Assembly: GCA_019419895.1 (NCBI GenBank)
Contig: JAHZIE010000049.1
Coordinates: 3,889-17,963, forward strand
DNA from: Clostridiales bacterium
GTDB taxonomy: Bacteria > Bacillota > Clostridia > Oscillospirales > Acutalibacteraceae
Reading direction: 5' to 3'
DNA: 14,075 nucleotides
Shown: in pieces, positions 6,634 through 13,311 of the stretch
Layout: every line of letters starts with the position of its first letter
How positions within the stretch are numbered: the first letter of the stretch is position 1
Made by a program: the position numbers and the translations under genes
Notes under the pieces: generated by a model
The model's database searches: none
Seen by the model: the letters and a program-made list of their open reading frames with translations, nothing else
What the model was told of the DNA's origin: nothing

Positions 6634-7955
6634 TATCGGTAATCTCCCAGAAAATCTTGATTGACCTCAAAAAGTTCGTCGCACATTCTTCGGATTTCAT
6701 CAAGACTGCAAACAGCAGCGGTCAGCGGATCCATACAAACGGCGTGGAAAACCTTTCTTTTATTTTTTTCCAAGGCGGCCTCCACCACCAGGTTTTCGAT
6801 CTGGGCGGTGACGCCCACAAGAATGGCGAGATGGGCGGGCAGCGGGCCGACAGGCTGACGGATGTAGCCTTCTTTTCCTGCGATAACCGGCACCTCGACG
6901 CACGCTTCAGAGGGAAGATTTGGAATGGTGGATCCGTTGAGAACATTGGCGTTAAAGGGAAAGGGGGTGCCGTCGCCAAAACGGGCGTTAAAGATATTTG
7001 CGGCATATTCCATCCCCCGTTTTGTGTCGACCTCCGTATTCTCGATCCAGTCGGTGATTTCTTCTCTCCAATGTTCCCGCCGATCCAATCGGATATTGAG
7101 GGAAAAGGCATATTCGCCGGGATTCCAGTTGGAATATTCTGTGGAGGAGCAGTATTTTTTTACCAGATCAGGACGTTTGCGGAACCAGGGATTATATTCA
7201 GAATTATGTCCGCTGGATTCGGTAACATAGTAGTCCAGATTCAAGAACATTTCATTGCGGACCATCTCTTTTCCGTAAAAAACGGGATCCTTGAGCTTTT
7301 CTCTCAGACGGGGATAGAGATCCTCTCCATTTTGCTCAAGCTTGAGAAAGAAGGCCTGATGGTTGACCCCGGCACATAGGTAGGTAAGCTCGTTTTTGGG
7401 AACTTCCAGCCATTCGGCAAGCATATGGGAAGTTCCCTGGACACTGTGGCACAGTCCCGTGACGTCCACGCTGGTCTGCGACTGCATGGCGCGGCAGAGC
7501 ATGGACATTGGGTTGGTATAATTCAGAAAAACGGCCTTTGGACAATATTTTTCAATATCCCGGCAGATATCCAGCATCAGAGGGATGTTCCGCAACGCGC
7601 GGAAAATACCAGAAATGCTCCGCGTATCCCCCACGTTGATGTTAACGCCGTAGCGCATGGGAATTTCAATCTCATGCCGCCAGACATCAATGTCCCCGTT
7701 GAAAACGGTGCACAGTACGCCGTCCGCCCCCATCAGGGCCTCGGGGCGGGAAAGGGTGGAGGTGATACGGACTTCCGGGCGTTCCATTGCCGTGCGGATT
7801 TTCTCACAGGCGGCGGTAATCCGTTCCAGCCGCTCCGGATGAATGTCCATCAGGGCAAGCTCACAGTCATAGAAGGCAGGAAAGGTGAGCAAATCCCGGA
7901 CGATATTTCTTGTGAACGCAAAACTTCCGGCGCCGATAAAAGCAATTTTTTTCAT
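6633..7955 (-). CDS. GH4 family alpha-galactosidase-like glycosidase (MelA-like)
   Basis: GH4 enzymes hydrolyse glycosides by a redox route using NAD+ and a divalent metal (usually Mn2+) in the cytoplasm. The 440-residue product aligns by eye with E. coli MelA along its length: the nucleotide-binding start KKIAFIGAGSFAFTRNI, NYTNPMSM (Asn148 region), GLCHSVQGT with likely metal ligands Cys169 and His170, CAGVNHQAFFL (His199), MDPLTAAV, and a C-terminus like that of MelA. The GLCHSVQGT motif favours alpha-galactosidase over alpha-glucosidase members, though galacturonidase activity cannot be excluded. The start at 7955 is chosen because GGAG lies 9 bases before it and the NAD-binding strand begins at once. 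The frame is open for 38 codons upstream, but those cross the promoter. It is first in a minus-strand operon with the EamA permease and PocR-AraC regulator. Confidence 0.93.
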   Translation of the reverse strand: MKKIAFIGAGSFAFTRNIVRDLLTFPAFYDCELALMDIHPERLERITAACEKIRTAMERPEVRITSTLSRPEALMGADGVLCTVFNGDIDVWRHEIEIPMRYGVNINVGDTRSISGIFRALRNIPLMLDICRDIEKYCPKAVFLNYTNPMSMLCRAMQSQTSVDVTGLCHSVQGTSHMLAEWLEVPKNELTYLCAGVNHQAFFLKLEQNGEDLYPRLREKLKDPVFYGKEMVRNEMFLNLDYYVTESSGHNSEYNPWFRKRPDLVKKYCSSTEYSNWNPGEYAFSLNIRLDRREHWREEITDWIENTEVDTKRGMEYAANIFNARFGDGTPFPFNANVLNGSTIPNLPSEACVEVPVIAGKEGYIRQPVGPLPAHLAILVGVTAQIENLVVEAALEKNKRKVFHAVCMDPLTAAVCSLDEIRRMCDELFEVNQDFLGDYR

Positions 7956-7986
7956 ATGGGAAAACTCCTTTCTGAATGTTATGACG

Positions 7987-8015
7987 ATTATACGTTTCAC
8001 AGACATGCGGAACAA
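7987..8015 (-). promoter_or_regulatory. Sigma-A-type promoter of the GH4 operon
   Basis: On the minus strand, -35 TTGTTC (8010-8015), a 17-base spacer and -10 TATAAT (7987-7992) give a start near 7980. That is about 25 bases before the GH4 ATG, so the leader is short but includes the GGAG ribosome site. Confidence 0.7.
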
Positions 8016-8032
8016 GGAAAAAATCGGCAAAT

Positions 8033-8071
8033 ATATGGACAAAACTGCTGTTTTATTTTTTCTTTCCATAT
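8033..8071. promoter_or_regulatory. Inverted repeat in the divergent control region, possible regulator site
   Basis: ATATGGA (8033-8039) and TCCATAT (8065-8071) are inverted copies whose centres are 32 bases apart, about three helical turns. A smaller repeat, AAAAC/GTTTT (8041-8045, 8050-8054), lies between. The right arm abuts the -10 (TACAAT, 8074-8079) of the plus-strand AraC gene, and the left arm lies upstream of the GH4 -35. The position suits an operator for one of the AraC regulators. Seven-base arms could also arise by chance. Confidence 0.35.
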
Positions 8072-8073
8072 GC

Positions 8074-8079
8074 TACAAT
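8074..8079 (+). promoter_or_regulatory. -10 element of the divergent AraC gene
   Basis: TACAAT is a good -10, but the bases 17-19 upstream (TTTTAT/GTTTTA region) are a poor -35. This suggests a weak or activator-dependent promoter, with a start about 20 bases before the AraC ATG. Confidence 0.45.
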
Positions 8080-8105
8080 GCTGGTAGAAAGTAAAAAGAA
8101 GGTGG

Positions 8106-8948
8106 ATGAACGTGGAGCTCTATATAGGGGAGGCGCAGGATCGTACAAATTATAAATCTGAGGCATACCTGAAGGTAAACAGCTGCGGTTCTCAGTCAAA
8201 CGGTGGACGCGCCTTTGCCACCCTGCGTTCCGCCGGACGGGTAGATTATCATATCCTGTATATTGTAAAGGGAATCTGCCGGGCGGACTATCAGGGAAAA
8301 ACGCGGACGCTCACAGAGGGGGATTTTATTGTTTATCTTCCGCACCAGCGGCAATGCTACTCCTTTTCCGCTGGGACGGAGACGAAAACCTGGTGGCTCC
8401 ATTTTTCTGGGAAGGATGCGGAAGAGGTGCTTTTCTCCCTCGGACTGAATGGGGGAATATTCCGCGGAGAACCGGATATTCTTATCCAGCAGGGCTTTGA
8501 ACGCCTGGCGGGAATGGGAGGAGCCTCTCCCTCTGAGGAGGCAATCGCCAATGGGATGCTCCTCATGCTCCTGGGCTTTCTTGCCGGACAAAGTGGATTT
8601 GGCGGCCCGGCTCCTTCTGTGGAAGCGGTGGCGCCTGCCATGCGCCTGATGCGGGAGGAGCTCGCCCGTCAGATCACTGTGCGGGAATGTGCGGCTCTCT
8701 GCCGGATGAGTGAAAGCCGCTTTCAGCATGTCTTTCGGGAGGCTACGGGAACCTCGCCCCACCGTTTTTTGCTGAATCTCCGCATGGAAACGGCAAGAGA
8801 ATTGCTGCTGCACACAAATTTGCGAATCTCGGATATCGCGGCAATGAGCGGCTTCGAGGATCCTCTCTATTTTACCCGCGCTTTCCGCAAGGAGACGGGA
8901 TGCGCGCCGCGCCAGTGGAGAAAAGGCATTAGAGGAAAGACAGGATAA
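8106..8948 (+). CDS. AraC-family regulator with cupin-type sensor domain
   Basis: A 280-residue regulator. Residues about 35-125 form an AraC/RhaS-type beta-barrel sensor (YHILYIVKGICRADYQGK and DFIVYLPHQRQCYSF strands, then TWWLHF). Residues about 178-275 form the double helix-turn-helix (VRECAALCRMSESRFQHVFR and ISDIAAMSGFEDPLYFTRAFR). Such proteins usually sense a sugar or related small molecule. The start is the ATG at 8106, or the GTG at 8112, which is better spaced from the AAGGTGG ribosome site; the sensor domain is intact either way. It is read divergently from the GH4-permease-PocR operon and shares a control region of about 150 bases, so it most likely regulates that operon. Control of the corrinoid genes 253 bases downstream is possible but less direct. 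The operon thus appears to have two AraC-type regulators. Confidence 0.92.
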   Translation: MNVELYIGEAQDRTNYKSEAYLKVNSCGSQSNGGRAFATLRSAGRVDYHILYIVKGICRADYQGKTRTLTEGDFIVYLPHQRQCYSFSAGTETKTWWLHFSGKDAEEVLFSLGLNGGIFRGEPDILIQQGFERLAGMGGASPSEEAIANGMLLMLLGFLAGQSGFGGPAPSVEAVAPAMRLMREELARQITVRECAALCRMSESRFQHVFREATGTSPHRFLLNLRMETARELLLHTNLRISDIAAMSGFEDPLYFTRAFRKETGCAPRQWRKGIRGKTG

Positions 8949-9032
8949 GATGTCGGCCTTGAAAAGAAATGAAGCGCAAATCCCCGAAAATAGCCTCCAA
9001 AATAATTACATATTTATCCTAACTGGATTTTT

Positions 9033-9061
9033 TTGCAAATTCAATAATTTTTACATAAATT
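9033..9061 (+). promoter_or_regulatory. Candidate promoter of the corrinoid module
   Basis: -35 TTGCAA (9033-9038), a 17-base spacer and -10 TAAATT (9056-9061) lie in the 253-base gap after the AraC gene. A second -10-like TATACT (9098-9103) has no good -35 and could be an activated start. I saw no cobalamin riboswitch signature in the leader up to the start codon at 9202. Confidence 0.4.
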
Positions 9062-9201
9062 CCAAAAAAAGTGCAAACCCTCCAATCTATCATTAGCTAT
9101 ACTATTGTCATAACCTGAGGGATGTGGAAGATAGCATTTTTTGTGCAGCTTGCGCAGCCTGACCAGGAAATGAAATTTTTATGAAACGGGAGGAAACTCT
9201 T

Positions 9202-9849
9202 ATGGCAATTATTCAGGAAATCAGCGAGTTTTTGCAGAAGGGCCGCGCGAAGAATGTAAAGGCATTGGTTCAGCAGGCTTTGGATGAGGGAATGGATGCA
9301 AAGCAGATCCTCAACGAAGGCCTTTTGGACGGTATGATGATTGTCGGAACCAAGTTCAAGAACAATGAGGTTTTTGTTCCCGAGGTTCTGGTCGCGGCGA
9401 GAGCTATGAATGCCGGCCTGGCTATTTTGGAGCCTAAGCTGCTGGAGGTTGGGAACGAGCCTGTCGGCAAGGCTGTTATCGGCACTGTCAAGGGCGACCT
9501 GCATGATATCGGCAAGAATTTGGTTGCCATGATGCTCAAGGGCGCTGGCTTTGAAGTTTGTGACGCTGGCGTTGACGTTGATCCTGAAACCTTTATCGCA
9601 AAGGCAGAAGAAATCGGCGCGGATGTCATCTGCATGTCCGCTCTTCTCACCACCACCATGTCCAACATGCGTCCGGTGATCGATATGCTCAAAGAGCGCG
9701 GACTCAGAGACAAGTATGTTGTCATGATTGGCGGTGCCCCTGTCACCCAGGCGTTTGCTGACGAAATCGGCGCGGATTATTATACTTCTGACGCCACCTC
9801 TGCCGCTGAGACGGCAAAGGCTGCTGTTTTGGCCCGCAAAGGCAAGTAA
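9202..9849 (+). CDS. Methyltransferase-cognate corrinoid protein (MtbC/MttC-like)
   Basis: A 215-residue B12-binding protein that carries methyl groups on a protein-bound cobamide between a substrate methyltransferase and a second methyltransferase. Residues about 5-85 are the helical cap domain (B12-binding 2, as in methionine synthase). Residues about 90-212 are the Rossmann-like cobamide domain with GDLHDIGKN (the DxHxxG signature; His101 is the lower cobalt ligand), SALLTTT (SxL, Ser146) and GGAP (177-178). The start at 9202 has GGGAGG 8 bases upstream; the frame is open from an ATG at 9181 that lacks one. Length and motifs match MtmC/MtbC/MttC-type partners of methylamine, betaine or methoxy-compound methyltransferases. 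No methyltransferase lies nearby, so the methyl donor is unknown. Its reductive activator follows 84 bases downstream in the same direction. Confidence 0.95.
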   Translation: MAIIQEISEFLQKGRAKNVKALVQQALDEGMDAKQILNEGLLDGMMIVGTKFKNNEVFVPEVLVAARAMNAGLAILEPKLLEVGNEPVGKAVIGTVKGDLHDIGKNLVAMMLKGAGFEVCDAGVDVDPETFIAKAEEIGADVICMSALLTTTMSNMRPVIDMLKERGLRDKYVVMIGGAPVTQAFADEIGADYYTSDATSAAETAKAAVLARKGK

Positions 9850-9877
9850 TCCAGAGCGGCGGACAAGGAAATGAGAG

Positions 9878-9918
9878 AAATGGATGTTATACCTGTTTGT
9901 GGTATAACATCCATTTTT
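9878..9918 (+). terminator. Perfect 16-bp hairpin with U-tract between corrinoid protein and activator
   Basis: Arms 9878-9893 and 9901-9916 are perfect inverted copies (core GGATGTTATACC / GGTATAACATCC) with a 7-base loop, and TTTTT spans 9914-9918. It has the form of a rho-independent terminator, but the activator ATG is only 15 bases past it and no separate promoter is visible. It may therefore be a partial terminator or processing hairpin that makes corrinoid protein mRNA more abundant than activator mRNA. Confidence 0.75.
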
Positions 9919-9933
9919 ACTGGGGGATAAGGG

Positions 9934-12147
9934 ATGAATAGCAGGGAAGCAATGCCTGGCAGGATTTATGTGGACGGTTTTGAAAAAAGGCTGGATAAGG
10001 ACGGAGTGTATGCCTGTTTGAAGTGCACACAGGACAGCGACGTCTATGAAGAGGTGGAGGAAAGCTATCAGGCCCTTCTGCCTTCCTTTTTCCAGTCGGC
10101 GCGTCCGCGGGCTGTCCTGCACTTTTCAGAAATGTCTCTGGAAGAAAAATTCCCAGGGTTAAAGAAAAACCAAAAATTCCTTTATGTCATTATAACTTTG
10201 GGGAAAGATGTTACGATACTGTCAAATCAGCTTTATGAGCAGGGAGATTATCTCTCCTATATGCTGGCCGACGCTATGGCCGACACCTATCTGTTTGGCC
10301 TTGAGGAAGAGCTTCAGGATGTCATTCGGGAGGAATGCGGCAAAAGAGGGCTGGGGATCGAAAAACGGCTGGAGGCCCCGGCAGATCTGCCGATGGAGGC
10401 GCAGAAGCTTGCTTTTGAAAAAACAAGGGCGGCAGAGATCCTTCATATGGGAATTACGTCGGGTTTGATGCTGGATCCAGTGAAAAGCAATTGTATTTTA
10501 TTTCAGCTGACAGATGATCAGGAGGTTTTCCGTATGCAGCATGATTGCGGTAAATGTACGGCACAGGATTGTCCCCATCAAAAAAATAAGGGAATTGTCA
10601 TTTCCCTTGAGGACGGAAGAAAATTGTCCTGCCGTCAGGGAGAAACTGTCTTACAGGCGTTCATCCGCCAGGGACAGCGTCTTGCGGCGGTGTGCGGCGG
10701 CAGGGGCGTCTGCGGCAAATGCAAAATACAGGTGCTGCAGGGAAGCCTGCCGGTAACTCCGGAGGACGAAAAATTTTTTTCTCCGCAGGAATTGGAAAAG
10801 GGTTACCGGCTGTCCTGCCGGGCGGTGCCGGACTCCTCCTGCACGCTCCGGATGTGTTTTGACACCGAGGACAGCTTTGAGGTGCTGAATGATTATGGCG
10901 GAGAAGAAGCCAGCGTGGAAGGCATGGCGGGAGAAGGATATGTCATTGGAATTGATATTGGAACTACCACCATCGCAATGCAGTTGCTGGGGGCTCAATC
11001 CCGCGCTGTGAAGGAAAGCTATACCACAATTAACCACCAAAGGCGTTTCGGCGCGGATGTGATTTCCCGAATAGAGGCTTCCAATCAGGGGAAGGGGATG
11101 GAGCTGCAGCAGAGCATCCGGGAGGATCTTCTGGAAGGAATCCGTTCTCTGGTAAAAAAATCAGGGATTTCTCCCAGCAGCCTTCAAAAGGTTGGAATCG
11201 GCGGAAATACGACCATGATCCACCTTCTCATGGGATACGACTGCCATACGCTGGGAGTCGCCCCTTTTACACCGGTGAATATCAATACCATTCGAGGCAG
11301 CTTCCAGGAGCTGCTGGGATCAGGAGAATTTTCCTGCCCTGTGGTGATATTCCCGGGAATTTCCACCTATGTGGGCGGGGATATTGTCGCGGGGCTGTAT
11401 CATTGCGGATTTGACAAAAAGGAGCGTCCCTGCGTTTTTCTGGATTTGGGAACCAACGGGGAAATCGCGGTGGGAAACCGTGATAGAATTTTGAGCACGG
11501 CTACCGCCGCGGGGCCCGCCTTTGAGGGGGGCAATGTGACCTTTGGCGTCGGCAGTATTCATGGCGCCATCTGTTCTGTTACCATGGAAAGCCCGGATAA
11601 AGTTCAGGTGAAAACCATTGGCGATCAGCCTTCAGTGGGTATCTGTGGCACAGGTATTATTGAATTAATGGCGCAGCTGCTCCGGTTGGAGATTGTAGAT
11701 GAAACCGGCCGGATGGATGAGGATTTTGAAGATGAGTTCCCTTTGGTAAAGACATCGGACGGGGAAATGATTTCCTTTTATCAGAAGGACGTGAGAGAAA
11801 TCCAGCTGGCAAAATCGGCTGTCCGCGCGGGTATGGAAACACTTCTGCAAAAATATGGCGCTTCCTATGACGAAATTGAAAAAATTTATGTCGCCGGAGG
11901 CTTTGGAAATAAAATGAACGTGGAAAGCGCCGTGGCGATTGGGCTGCTTCCTGTTGAACTGAAGGAAAAATTTGTTTCAGTGGGGAACAGCTGTCTTGGA
12001 GGGGTCATTGACAGCCTTTTTGATTCCCAGGCGGAGGAGAAGATCTCAGAAATTCTCAAAGTTTCCCATGAAGTTAATTTGGGAAGCGATCCGATTTTTA
12101 ACGAGCAGTATATGGAGCATATGATGTTCCCCTATGAGGATGAATAA
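9934..12147 (+). CDS. Reductive activator of corrinoid proteins (RACE-type; MetH-activation-like, [2Fe-2S] and ASKHA domains)
   Basis: A 737-residue ATP-dependent activator expected to reduce inactive Co(II) corrinoid to Co(I). Residues about 1-200 resemble the MetH activation domain (YVIITLGKDVTILSNQLYEQ, GDYLSYMLADAMADTYLF). Residues 205-213 carry CGKCTAQDC (Cys205, 208, 213), possibly another metal or Fe-S site. Residues about 220-310 are a ferredoxin-like [2Fe-2S] domain with Cys254, Cys260, Cys263 and Cys295 (CGGRGVCGKC). Residues about 335-700 are the DUF4445/ASKHA ATPase domain, with GIDIGTTT, GIGGNTTM, DLGTNGEI and VAGGFGNKMN phosphate-binding loops. The start at 9934 follows GGGGG by 7 bases. 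It lies downstream of the corrinoid protein and ends at a strong terminator. Known RACE proteins are often about 600-650 aa; the N-terminal fusion makes this one longer. I am sure of the family, less so of the partner. Confidence 0.93.
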   Translation: MNSREAMPGRIYVDGFEKRLDKDGVYACLKCTQDSDVYEEVEESYQALLPSFFQSARPRAVLHFSEMSLEEKFPGLKKNQKFLYVIITLGKDVTILSNQLYEQGDYLSYMLADAMADTYLFGLEEELQDVIREECGKRGLGIEKRLEAPADLPMEAQKLAFEKTRAAEILHMGITSGLMLDPVKSNCILFQLTDDQEVFRMQHDCGKCTAQDCPHQKNKGIVISLEDGRKLSCRQGETVLQAFIRQGQRLAAVCGGRGVCGKCKIQVLQGSLPVTPEDEKFFSPQELEKGYRLSCRAVPDSSCTLRMCFDTEDSFEVLNDYGGEEASVEGMAGEGYVIGIDIGTTTIAMQLLGAQSRAVKESYTTINHQRRFGADVISRIEASNQGKGMELQQSIREDLLEGIRSLVKKSGISPSSLQKVGIGGNTTMIHLLMGYDCHTLGVAPFTPVNINTIRGSFQELLGSGEFSCPVVIFPGISTYVGGDIVAGLYHCGFDKKERPCVFLDLGTNGEIAVGNRDRILSTATAAGPAFEGGNVTFGVGSIHGAICSVTMESPDKVQVKTIGDQPSVGICGTGIIELMAQLLRLEIVDETGRMDEDFEDEFPLVKTSDGEMISFYQKDVREIQLAKSAVRAGMETLLQKYGASYDEIEKIYVAGGFGNKMNVESAVAIGLLPVELKEKFVSVGNSCLGGVIDSLFDSQAEEKISEILKVSHEVNLGSDPIFNEQYMEHMMFPYEDE

Positions 12148-12183
12148 AGAGTGGAGCCGGTAGGCTTTCACTGAAACGGTAAG

Positions 12184-12219
12184 AAAGACGGCAGGCATGA
12201 TAGTGCCTGTTGTCTTTTT
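12184..12219 (+). terminator. Intrinsic terminator after the corrinoid activator gene
   Basis: AAAGACGGCAGGCA (12184-12197) pairs with TGCCTGTTGTCTTT (12204-12217) over 14 bp with two G-U pairs and a TGATAG loop. TTTTT (12215-12219) follows, about 40 bases after the stop codon. It ends the corrinoid module. Confidence 0.88.
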
Positions 12220-12359
12220 ATTATGAGACCTTGCGATTGTTAATTTTATCTGTAAGGAAAGTCTTGCCGGATACCCTGCATCCGGGCGCGGCGGACGGCG
12301 GAAAGCCCCATGAATTTGAATGAAAAGGAGGAACGTAGGAAAACATGCCGCTTTTTCCC

Positions 12360-12388
12360 TTGTGTTCCCCTCCTGCCAGTGCTATACT
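12360..12388 (+). promoter_or_regulatory. Sigma-A-type promoter of the DUF4886 gene
   Basis: -35 TTGTGT (12360-12365), a 17-base spacer and -10 TATACT (12383-12388) place the start near 12395, about 34 bases before the ATG. Upstream, CCGGAT/ATCCGG (12267-12272, 12280-12285) is a small hairpin of unknown role. Confidence 0.62.
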
Positions 12389-12428
12389 TGAGAAAATAAG
12401 TTCTGTCAGAGGGAAGGAAGCATAGGGA

Positions 12429-13211
12429 ATGGAAGCAAAGAGTGAATTAAAGGTTTTGGCAATAGGCAATAGCTTTTCTCAGGATGCGTCAACTTATGTC
12501 CATCAAATTGCGCAGGCCGGGGGAATTCAACTGAAAATTGTCAATCTTTATATCGGAGGATGTCCGTTGGAACGGCATTGGCAGAATATCTGTGACAATA
12601 AGGCCGATTATGATTTTCAGCTGAATGGAGAATCGACAGGCCGGATGGTTTCCATTGATGAAATTCTGAAAAGCGATAGCTGGAATTTTATCACCTTACA
12701 GCAGGCAAGCCATGACAGCGGCAAGGAGGAAACCTATGATCCATACTTGGAGAATACCGCGGCCCATGTCAGGAAACAATGCCCCGGTGCGGAATTATTG
12801 ATTCACCAGACCTGGTCCTATGAGCCGGGTTATGAACGGCTGAATCTCTATGGTTCAGAAAAGGCCATGTTCAGCGCGTTAAAAAAGGCGTATGAGAAGG
12901 CGGCGGTCAAAGCTGGTATTGGTGGGAAGCCGCTTCGCGTCCTTCCATGCGGGCAGGCGATGGAATACGCCAGGGAAAATCCCATATTTCAAACAGAATT
13001 TGGGGACGGGAAGGAGATCCGCCTGAACCGGGACGGTTTTCATGCCAGTTTGGATTATGGCAGGTTTCTGTTGGGAGCCGTTTGGTATGAAGCATTAACA
13101 GGAAAAGACATCGCTGATAATCCATTTATACCGGAAGGAACCTTGCCTGAGCCATTATCCGTTGTGAAAATGGCCGCGCACCAGGCCGTGAAGGAATATG
13201 GCTGGAAATAA
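12429..13211 (+). CDS. DUF4886 domain protein, SGNH-hydrolase-like
   Basis: A 260-residue cytoplasmic protein (no signal peptide) resembling DUF4886, which has an SGNH/GDSL hydrolase fold. Signatures are VLAIGNSFSQDA (likely nucleophile Ser15), YIGGCPLERH (block II glycine), NFITLQQAS near residue 94, and RDGFHASLDYG with Asp202 and His205 completing the expected triad. Such enzymes are commonly esterases acting on modified sugars, and DUF4886 genes often sit in carbohydrate-use loci of gut bacteria, so a deacylase acting on a sugar is a reasonable guess but unproven. The ATG at 12429 follows AAGGAAG and AGGGA, a mediocre ribosome site. The gene has its own promoter and is transcribed alone, converging on the solute-binding protein gene. 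Confidence 0.82.
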   Translation: MEAKSELKVLAIGNSFSQDASTYVHQIAQAGGIQLKIVNLYIGGCPLERHWQNICDNKADYDFQLNGESTGRMVSIDEILKSDSWNFITLQQASHDSGKEETYDPYLENTAAHVRKQCPGAELLIHQTWSYEPGYERLNLYGSEKAMFSALKKAYEKAAVKAGIGGKPLRVLPCGQAMEYARENPIFQTEFGDGKEIRLNRDGFHASLDYGRFLLGAVWYEALTGKDIADNPFIPEGTLPEPLSVVKMAAHQAVKEYGWK

Positions 13212-13218
13212 GGCAAAG

Positions 13219-13237
13219 CTTTTTCAAACGGAAAAAG
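13219..13237. repeat. Short 7-bp hairpin in the convergent gap
   Basis: CTTTTTC (13219-13225) and GAAAAAG (13231-13237) pair perfectly with a 5-base loop, just after the DUF4886 stop. With the large palindrome next to it, it may supply U-rich sequence for minus-strand termination. Confidence 0.4.
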
Positions 13238-13245
13238 ACGGATAA

Positions 13246-13285
13246 AATGCCGGAGGGGCTGGGAATTCCCAGCCCCTCCGGCATT
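13246..13285. terminator. 40-bp perfect palindrome, probable bidirectional terminator
   Basis: Arms 13246-13265 and 13266-13285 are exact inverted copies of 20 bp with no loop (core GCCGGAGGGGCTGGGAATTC). The GC-rich stem lies between two converging genes. T-runs follow on each side (CATTTT on the minus strand, a looser AT-rich run on the plus strand), so it probably ends both transcripts. Confidence 0.82.
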
Positions 13286-13311
13286 GATAAATTATTTTAA
13301 AATTTTGTTGG

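Noticed and set aside
6597..7379. 260-residue plus-strand open frame opposite the GH4 gene
   Set aside because: It lies antisense to a clearly recognised GH4 enzyme, lacks a ribosome site, and its translation shows no domain. It is a shadow of the real gene.
7956..8069. 38-codon N-terminal extension of the GH4 gene
   Set aside because: The extension has no ribosome site, crosses the promoter (7987-8015), and the GH4 NAD-binding fold starts exactly at the ATG at 7955.
9062..9201. Cobalamin riboswitch before the corrinoid protein
   Set aside because: I looked for a B12-box-like sequence and supporting stems in the leader and found none, and the leader is short for this class.
9097..10122. 341-residue minus-strand open frame opposite the corrinoid genes
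   Set aside because: It spans two confidently assigned genes and their terminator hairpin, with no ribosome site or recognisable domain.
12345..12425. 26-codon open frame just before the DUF4886 gene
   Set aside because: It overlaps the predicted promoter of that gene, so it would not be on the same transcript, and the peptide has no distinctive features.
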